Of a DNA stretch of 64,000 bases, positions 57,479-64,000 are shown piece after piece. This DNA comes from Undaria pinnatifida (Eukaryota > Sar > Phaeophyceae > Laminariales > Alariaceae). Each line of letters starts with the position of its first letter. Positions within the stretch are counted from its first letter, which is position 1. The stretch covers positions 22,187,182 to 22,251,181 of the forward strand of contig JABAKD010000016.1 of assembly GCA_012845835.1 (NCBI GenBank). Reading direction: 5' to 3'. Both the position numbers and the translations under genes were made by a program. Below the pieces are notes generated by a model that saw only the letters and a program-made list of their open reading frames with translations, did no database searches and was not told the origin of the DNA.

Positions 57479-58039
57479 AATATTGCCTGTTTCTTGACTT
57501 TTCAGCTGCTTCCTGCAAATTTGGTTTTTCTGCCAACACGATTTTGAACTTGTTCGCGATTTTTTCTTCTTTTTTGCCTAGTAAGTTGAACTTCCTACTG
57601 CCGCGAATTGCCGCCTGGCAGCTGTGCATTAGTTGCGGAACGGTCCAGCTTTAGCTATTCTTTGATTCGCACAATTTGTTTTGTACTTGACGAAGCTTCA
57701 GCGGCTGAGATCTGGGCTTGGCTCATCAGCTCAACACCGCCCAGCACCCCATCGCAGCGCTATAGCTTACAGCAACGAAGCGCCGTGCAGTGCCCTGCGA
57801 TGCCCTGCGGCTCAGCTCAGCAGCGCACCGCTAGCTCAGCAGAGCGACGCGCTATGCTTTGCCGTGCTCTGCCATCGCGGACGTTCGTTATTCATGATAT
57901 CTAAAACTCCGCGTACGCTGATATTTAGGTATTTGGCGCTTTATTCTATACATATCGCGTCAACCATCGTAATATCATACAATATGGGGGAGGGAATGTA
58001 ATCTCTATGCAAAGATCCTGTTTTTTTTTTTTCATTTGT

Positions 58040-58395
58040 CAGCCGGCCGCCCCGGTGGTCTATTAATAATAGTGGTTTTACCCTCGAATACTACTAACGT
58101 TTGGTTGTCCTTGAGTTCGACACCCACCACGGTGAGATTTGACTTTATTTGCAAAAATACAAAAAAAAGGCATCAATCAACTGCTGAGAGCGCCTATCAA
58201 CGTGGGTTGGTTCGACGCGAGTCGACGAGGGAAGAAAATGCTGGATTCTCCTGGCGGTAAAATTGAAAGCACGTGCCGAGGTGGGGAGGGAGGAGGAGGG
58301 CCCGCTATTGACACCGGATCTGAGTTACTACTGGGAGGGAGCGCGAGAGTGGTGCGGGGATAATAAATGGGATGAAGAAAAAAAATGTTGCAAAG
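58040..58395 (+). repeat. tRNA-derived SINE inside element X, copy 2
   Basis: Same insertion as 28590-28940, plus orientation: head ggtggtctattaataatagt then gagttcgacaccc (B box), and an A-rich tail gaagaaaaaaaatg. A short aataat duplication sits in the A-box region. Confidence 0.65.
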
Positions 58396-58463
58396 GTGTA
58401 TTATTATTACCAGTAAATAACATGTCAGTCTCTAGGAAATACGCACGGCACTATCAGCAGTCG

Positions 58464-58874
58464 TCATGGTAGAGACACTCCGGATATTATGCATTGAGGG
58501 GACGCGTCCAATTTCGACAACGTGAAAGCCCCCACGAAGAAAAGACAGCAGACACACATATCCCGCCTTCCCGAGAAAAAACAGAGAAGAAGCGCTACGC
58601 CAACCTCCCGTACGAGCAAAGCCACCCCCGCACTATTCTTAGACAACGCCGCCTCAACGAGAGATCGCCCTCCTCTTCTACGTTTTCCTCCTCGCCCGCG
58701 ACCACGCAGACCAATCAATGCGACAGCCTTCACGTAACAAAGCAATCTTTTCCCAAAACCTCGCCGGCTGACATGTCCTGATGTCGACGTTTGATGCAAA
58801 CCGACTTTGCATACTGTCGACTTCAAACCTCCATTGCCACGGGGACAGCAGTGCAGTCTCTTCATTAATGCCAA
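58464..58874 (-). CDS. Hypothetical ORF of element X, copy 2
   Basis: 136 codons, MALMKRLHCCPRGNGGLKST at the start. It shares the Arg/Gly-rich and hydrophobic segments with 28151-28513, with an insertion SKLDA before SPQCIISGVSLP. No known domain; coding status doubtful. Confidence 0.25.
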   Translation of the reverse strand: MALMKRLHCCPRGNGGLKSTVCKVGLHQTSTSGHVSRRGFGKRLLCYVKAVALIGLRGRGRGGKRRRGGRSLVEAALSKNSAGVALLVREVGVALLLCFFSGRRDMCVCCLFFVGAFTLSKLDASPQCIISGVSLP

Positions 58875-59161
58875 GGCCTCTTTTGTTTCGCCTAGATAGA
58901 GGCGACGCAGGTTCTCAATAACACTCTTTTCGGTATTTTTGTTTGATAGACGCCAACCTTTACTTGACGGCGCATTTAAAAATTTGTTTCGCCTATCCTT
59001 GCCTTCTTTATTCTATAATAGTACGTTTTTTCTTTTGTCAAAGCATGACTTTCAGAATCCCATGTTCGTATGAAACTCTTCGCATTACATTAATGTTCAA
59101 TGCATGCCAAATCGGACAGCTACACCTTAAGTGGTCGAAGTGCTGCCCTGGCCTACCCGAA

Positions 59162-59193
59162 GCATCGGCACCGGCGAATGCCGGCGCCCATGC
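59162..59193. other. Terminal hairpin of X copy 2
   Basis: gcatcggcaccggc and gccggcgcccatgc with loop gaat: the copy 1 hairpin with two mismatches, 12 bp from the element end. Confidence 0.9.
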
Positions 59194-59372
59194 TGAGCCC
59201 TTGTATATGTGGAAACTATTGCTCCCACAACAAAAACGGAACATGGATGTTCGGCGTACCACTAACCCACGTTCATTAACTGTCACCGACGACACCATAT
59301 CGATTATTTACGATTGTTGACCGGGTTGCATTTTCACCCTCCCGCCGCCACGGCTTCCGCCACGTACACAAG

Positions 59373-59443
59373 GGACCTTGATATAAACAACCTGCAACCC
59401 TTCCATCGAACGTCTTCGCCGATCAGGGAGCTCTGACTCATCT
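59373..59443 (+). pseudogene. LRR exon 3 (class 1), frame broken
   Basis: 71 nt instead of 72: one base is missing in the aacctg(g)caaccc stretch, and the first codon differs (GAC for TAC). AG acceptor and GTGAGTATG donor are kept. The deletion would shift the frame of all downstream exons if spliced in. It lies just beyond the X insertion. Confidence 0.8.
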
Positions 59444-60244
59444 GTGAGTATGTCGATAAGCTACCCTTGAAAGTTGGTACACGCCTTCTTCACTTCTCCT
59501 CCAGCATTTCCAAGGCGTGAAATGACCGGCAACATTACACAGACAGACCGTGGTTGAACCACACGGATGGCCTCTGGAGGAGTAATTCAGGCTGAACTTT
59601 TGATGATTTTAGTCGGAAAGAAAGACGAAGAAACCCGGCGCCTTGTCGAGTACTCCAAGAGGTTTGAGCAGGGTTCACCAAATTTGTACCAGTAGGTTAT
59701 GAAAGGTTGAGGTGGCACTTCAGTACCAACTAATACTTGTTGACATACAGGAGGTAATATAATCTGCCATACAAATATATCCATGCGTGGGAGGTGTGTA
59801 ATTTGACGGCGGGTGACCGTGTCAAGTCACCCGAGATACTTTCATTTGTTTTCTGCGATGTTCACCGTTCGCTGATTCTGGCCTGTGGAAAGCATCGGGG
59901 TAGCATCGTTGCTGCTGCCACACAGTCCAACGCCCCGAAACAGTTTCGGCCGATGATACGCAGTGCTAGCATCAACGAGACGGATAATTGGAAGCAAAAT
60001 CGCGTCCGGTTTATCGGAGTGGTACGACTGCACTCCGTCGTGCGGCGGGGTATGCCCTCTCCTTGTTCATTGTGCTAGATAATGGGTATCCGTTCAAGGC
60101 ACAAGACTAAGAATGAAACACCTACAGAACACGAAGGCAGCATTTTGCATTGTCATCTTAGTACCTATATAATTCCGCACAGATATCTGTACCCCTGCTG
60201 TATTAAACCTTTTGTTTTCCGATGCCGCCGTGAGACTGTGTCAG

Positions 60245-60316
60245 GTACCTGCACTCTAACCAAATTTCCAGCCTGCCCGTGGACGCCTTCACTGGCTTAT
60301 CGTCTGTGGAACAAAT
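60245..60316 (+). CDS. LRR exon 4 (class 2)
   Basis: 72 nt with acceptor tgtcag and donor GTGAGTGCC, phase 2 on both sides. It encodes YLHSNQISSLPVDAFTGLSS and then VEQM, a canonical 24-residue LRR clearly different from class 1 in sequence but identical in length and phase, so the two classes could be spliced together freely. Confidence 0.8.
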
Positions 60317-60329
60317 GTGAGTGCCGTAG

Positions 60330-61185
60330 ATACCACCCCAACCCTACATACCGGTCTAAACCAAAAGAATGATCATTTCCAATTATTTTATGCAGCCTTT
60401 GTTAGATGCTTTGCCATTCGAGAGCAAACGGCTTTTACATCATATTTTGATACATGAAAGTATTTGACGCGTTCTCCGACTGCGGTAGTCCTTTCCGTCT
60501 GAAATGGTTTCTGAATAGTTGTGCTACAAATCGCAAACTCTTCGGAAACAGGTCGCGGCTTTATTTGATGGTCGTGGTGTACCTAGGCTTTGGTATTTTT
60601 CATCCGGTAGAAGTTGTAGCTTTCTCCAAAAAAGTTATTGGGAAAGTTTTTATGGGCCCAATTTGTCTGGACCTCAGAAAGCGAGCGGTGGCCCTCTGTC
60701 ATCGCACGCGTCATTTGCACTATAACGAGTCACAGGGGACTGTTAGGTGTATCCATAGTCCATGGGCCCATACACCCTGGGGTGCATGGCCGGTTGCGTC
60801 GTGCCTGTAAGGGGCACCGCGAGTACATCATGTTCATCGATTGCAAGCACACTATGCAGGTGTAGGCAGTCCAAAACGATTGGGTTTTGACATACCACAA
60901 CCTTCACCCCTGTATGCAGTGCGAAATTACTTCCTATCAAAAACCAAAGATGGAAGAAATGCCTACACTACGGTGAACCGTGTGGATTGGCGGCCGCCGG
61001 CCAAAGTACGGGAACAAAACGCGTTGGTCACTTGGAGAGTTAGATACGAATATTGTCGGCATATTAGCCGGTAAAATATAGTGATGCGTGCCAACATAGA
61101 CCTTCAATGGTTTCCCCTATGACACAAATCAACGTCATTTCACGTCACGTTGTGTAGAAAAGTGTACGGTACGAGGGGCGTAGGA
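60330..61185 (+). repeat. Long intron segment after class-2 exon
   Basis: Repeated at 63310-64000 (aaaagaatgatcat, gagagcaaacgg, gtccatgggcccata, gtacatcatgttcatcgatt). A 118-codon frame at 60454-60810 is not kept open in the second copy, so I do not call it a gene. Confidence 0.7.
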
Positions 61186-61345
61186 AACATACTGCTCGCA
61201 CAACAAACACTGGATATGGATGTTCGGCGTACCACTACCTCACGTTAATGGACTGTCACCGATGACACCGTAAAAATTGTTTACGATTGTTGACCCGTTT
61301 GCACTTTTACCCTCCCGCCGCCACGGCTTCCGCCACGTACATAAG

Positions 61346-61417
61346 GTACCTTGCTAGAAACAACGTGGCAACCCTTCCATCGAACGTCTTCACCGATCTG
61401 GGAGCTCTGACCCATCT
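61346..61417 (+). CDS. LRR exon 5 (class 1)
   Basis: 72 nt, acceptor ataag and donor GTGAGTGTA, phase 2. It encodes YLARNNVATLPSNVFTDLGA and then LTHL. Compared with exon 2 all four base changes alter the protein (D to A, G to R, L to V, A to T). Confidence 0.8.
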
Positions 61418-62335
61418 GTGAGTGTATCGAGAGGCTGCCCTTGAAAGTTGGTACACGCTCTCATCACTTCTACTCTACCGTTTCCAACGCGCGAATTGAC
61501 CGGAACATTGCACGGGCAGACCGTAGTTGAACCACATGTCGGCTTCCGGAGTAGTTCGGGCTGAACAGTCGATGATTGTAACCGTTGAATTATGACGGAG
61601 AAACCCGGCCTTGTCGATTACTGCAAGAGGTTAGAGCATGGTTAACCAAATTATATATACTAGGAAGTTTTGAAAGGTTGAGGTAGCACTTCAGTACCAC
61701 GATGTCGGTAGATTATTGTGCACCGTCAACGCTAAAACTGTGGTGCTTTCGCTTCCCATACCTCTATTAACCCACCAACTTCCCCCCCCACATAGAAAAT
61801 CCCTCTGACGGGTAGCTGCTACACGAAGGGAATACCCCCCCACCCGCCTCGATGACAGATCCCAAATGCTAACCCGAATACGGAAGGTTCCGTGCCCTTT
61901 GGCGTTGCCGTCCAACACAGCTGCCAATTGGCAGTCCTGCTCAAACACGCGACAGTCCACACCAAATCAAGCACACCGCACATATGTCAAGCGTAGGTTT
62001 TGATAAGCCCACTTGTTGTTAGTCCATCAACCCTGTAACATAGCGAAAAAGCTCTGCAAAATCCATGTCCCTACATACTGCTCGGTGGCCGATCTGTCCT
62101 ATGGTAATGACCGCTCTTGCTTCAGCCCTGTTTTTTACATGTTCAGTACTCGATCATCACCTACCCAAATGTGGAAACTACTGCTCGCAAAAACAAACAT
62201 GGAACATGGATGTTCGGCGTACCATTAACTCACCTTCATTAGCTGTCACCGACGACACCATAATACCTGTTTACGATTGTTGAGCCTGTTGCGTTTTTAC
62301 CCTCCCGCCGCCACGGCTTCCGCCACGTACATAAG

Positions 62336-62407
62336 GTCGCTTAATGGAAACAACCTGGCAACCCTTCCATCAAACATCTTCGCTGATTTGGGAGCTCTGA
62401 CCGATCT
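62336..62407 (+). CDS. LRR exon 6 (class 1)
   Basis: 72 nt, acceptor ataag and donor GTGAGTATA, phase 2. It encodes SLNGNNLATLPSNIFADLGA and then LTDL. The Tyr at position 1 is replaced by Ser and the penultimate His by Asp. Confidence 0.8.
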
Positions 62408-63211
62408 GTGAGTATAACGAGAAGCTACTCTTGAAAGTTGGTACACGCTCTTTCCACTTCTACTTTACCGTTCCCAAGGCGCGAAATGACCGGCAACATT
62501 ACACAGACAGACTGTGATTGAACAACGCGTTGGCCTCTGGAGTAGTTCAGGCTGAACGGTCGATGATTCTGACCGGAGAGAAAAGACGGAGAAACCCGGC
62601 GCCTTGTCGAATACTCCAAGAGGTTCGAGCAGGGTTCACGACATTTTGTACCAATAGGTTTTGAAAAGTTTAGGTGGCACTAGAGTACCAACTAACACTC
62701 GTTGACATAGAGGAGATAACAAAATCTACCATAAAAATAAATCCATGCGTGAGATGTAAATAATTCGACGGCGGTTGACCGTGTCATGTCACCCAGAATA
62801 CTTTGTTTTGGTTTCTGCGATGTTCACCGTTTGCCGGTTGTGGCCTATATACAGCTGCGAGATGGCATCGTTGCTCTTGCTATGCTGTCAAACGCCCCGA
62901 AACATTTTCGGCCGAGGGCACCAAGTGCTATCACCAACGAGATTGCCAATTGCATGCAAAATCGTTTCCGGTTGGCGGCGTGGTACCACTGCATTCCGTC
63001 GTTCGGCAGGGTATGCCTTCTTCTTGTTCATTGTGCTAGAGAAGGGGTATCTGTACAAGGCACCCCTCAAAGACTGAACATGACACACCTACCGAACACG
63101 AATGCAACAGTTTGTAATGTCATCTTAGTAGCTAGAAAATTCCGCACAGATATCTGAACCCCTGTTTTATGGAACATCATGACTTTTGATGCTGCCGTGA
63201 GACTATGTCAG

Positions 63212-63283
63212 GTACCTGCAATATAACCAAATTTCCAGCCTGCCCGTGGACGCCTTCACAGGCTTATCGTCTGTGAAACAAGT
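63212..63283 (+). CDS. LRR exon 7 (class 2)
   Basis: 72 nt, acceptor tgtcag and donor GTGAGTGCC, phase 2. It encodes YLQYNQISSLPVDAFTGLSS and then VKQV. It differs from exon 4 mainly at the residues before and after the conserved core (HS to QY, E to K, M to V). Confidence 0.8.
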
Positions 63284-64000
63284 GTGAGTGCCGTAGATAC
63301 CACTCCGACCTTTCATACCGGTCAAAGCCAAAAGAATGATCATCTCCAATTTTTTTGGAGCCTTTGGTAGATGCTTTGCCGTTCGAGAGCAAACGGCCCA
63401 TACATATACGAATTTGACGGCCCATACATAAACGGATTTGACGCGTGCTACGACAGAGGTGCACGTTCCGTCTGAAATGGTTTCTAAATAGTTGTGCTCC
63501 TAACCGCAAAATCGTCTGGAAACAGGTCACGGTTTTGCCTGGTGGTCGTGTTGCATCTAGGTCATCGGGTATTTTTTTCCGATATCAGTTGTAGTTTTCC
63601 TCAAGTAAGTTCTTGGAAGAGGTCCTATGCTCCGAGTTTCGTTGGATCTCAAAAAGCAAGCGTTGGCCCTAATCTGTCGTAGCACGCGTCGTTTGCACTA
63701 CAACTAGTCAAGGGGGACTGTTCGATGTATATGCGTAGTCCATGGGCCCATATGCCCTGGCGTTCAAGGCCGGTTGCGTCGGGTCTGTAAGGAGCACCGG
63801 GAGTACATCATGTTCATCGATTGCTAACACACTATGCAGGTGTAAGCAGTCCAAAACGATTGGGGTTCGACATACCACAGCCTTCGCCCTTACATGCAGT
63901 ACGGAAATGCTCCCTTTGAAACACCAACGATGAAAGAAACGCCTACACTGCGATGAACCATTCGAATTGGCGACCGCCCGTCAAAGTAGGCCACTAGAAC

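Larger units (their letters stand above)
56141..59205 (+). mobile_element. Element X, copy 2, inside an LRR intron
   Basis: Reverse complement of 27788-31943 minus the tandem duplication. It splits an intron of the LRR array after tgcata(ta) and resumes at tatgtggaaac; in uninserted units these are contiguous (tgcataaatatgtggaaac at 55141). Removing 3,065 bp leaves 990 bp between LRR exons 2 and 3, exactly the array period. The segment 56470-56760 does not match copy 1 (30195-30480), so the two copies carry different internal sequence there. Target duplication, if any, is limited to a few T/A bases. Confidence 0.8.
53650..64000 (+). repeat. Tandem array carrying LRR exons
   Basis: A unit of about 990 bp recurs, recognised by gcaccgtca(a/g)ggctgaacc at 53697, 54705 and 55697, tgcggccgatctg-type words, gttcggcgtaccactaaccc at 54201, 59248 and variants at 55197, 61217 and 62212, and the class-1 exon about 130 bp later. 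A longer unit adds a class-2 exon and 800-1000 bp of further intron: 59373-62335 aligns with 62336-64000. Exon spacings are 991, 990 (after removing X), 872, 1101, 990 and 876 bp. The array runs off the right edge of the window. Confidence 0.85.

Noticed and set aside
60454-60810. 118-codon frame between LRR exons
   Set aside because: The paralogous segment at 63.4-63.8 kb has stops and shifts in this frame, so it behaves as intron sequence.

Overview
The window is eukaryotic nuclear DNA, very repeat-rich and gene-poor. It has no operons, no rRNA genes, no tRNA genes I could call with confidence, no CRISPR arrays and no long intact host ORF. Retroelement remnants, several families of large inverted repeats, a tRNA-derived SINE and long G/C homopolymer tracts fill most of it. 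The clearest taxonomic hint is at the right end, where seven copies of an exactly 72-nt exon each encode one 24-residue leucine-rich repeat (LRR) with phase-2 introns on both sides. One-LRR-per-exon genes of this kind are known from brown algae (the exon-shuffling ROCO/NB-ARC families of Ectocarpus). I therefore infer a brown alga or related stramenopile with moderate to low confidence.

Layout. 0.6-2.9 kb holds a decayed Ty1/copia pol (+), followed by an unidentified pseudogene with three stops (3.1-3.7 kb). 4.1-7.7 kb is a repeat called Y here: an unidentified decayed coding segment plus a subrepeat block R2. It recurs inverted at 25.9-27.8 plus 31.9-33.9 kb. 8.2-10.7 kb is a G-tract repeat called R1, which recurs in both orientations at 21-26, 37-42 and 44-47 kb and includes one copy nested inside an inverted copy. 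12.66-19.13 kb is a nearly complete Ty3/gypsy chromovirus on the minus strand with two LTRs. It has an in-frame amber codon between RT and RNase H and a truncated gag-protease region. 27.8-31.9 kb is element X, which carries a perfect 14-bp terminal hairpin, an embedded SINE and an internal 1.08-kb tandem duplication. 42.7-43.9 kb is a second copia remnant and 49.5-52.3 kb a very eroded gypsy pol.

53.65-64.0 kb is the most interesting part: a tandem array of about 990-bp units grouped into a 2.97-kb higher-order repeat (two class-1 LRR exons, then one class-2 LRR exon). All seven exons keep AG/GTGAGT splice boundaries. A second copy of X (56.14-59.21 kb) sits in one intron; removing it restores the 990-bp spacing exactly.

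Together the sequence reads as an LRR-receptor-like exon cassette array beside a heterochromatin-like mosaic of nested mobile elements. Start, stop and effector-domain exons of the LRR gene are not in the window, so whether it is expressed cannot be decided here.
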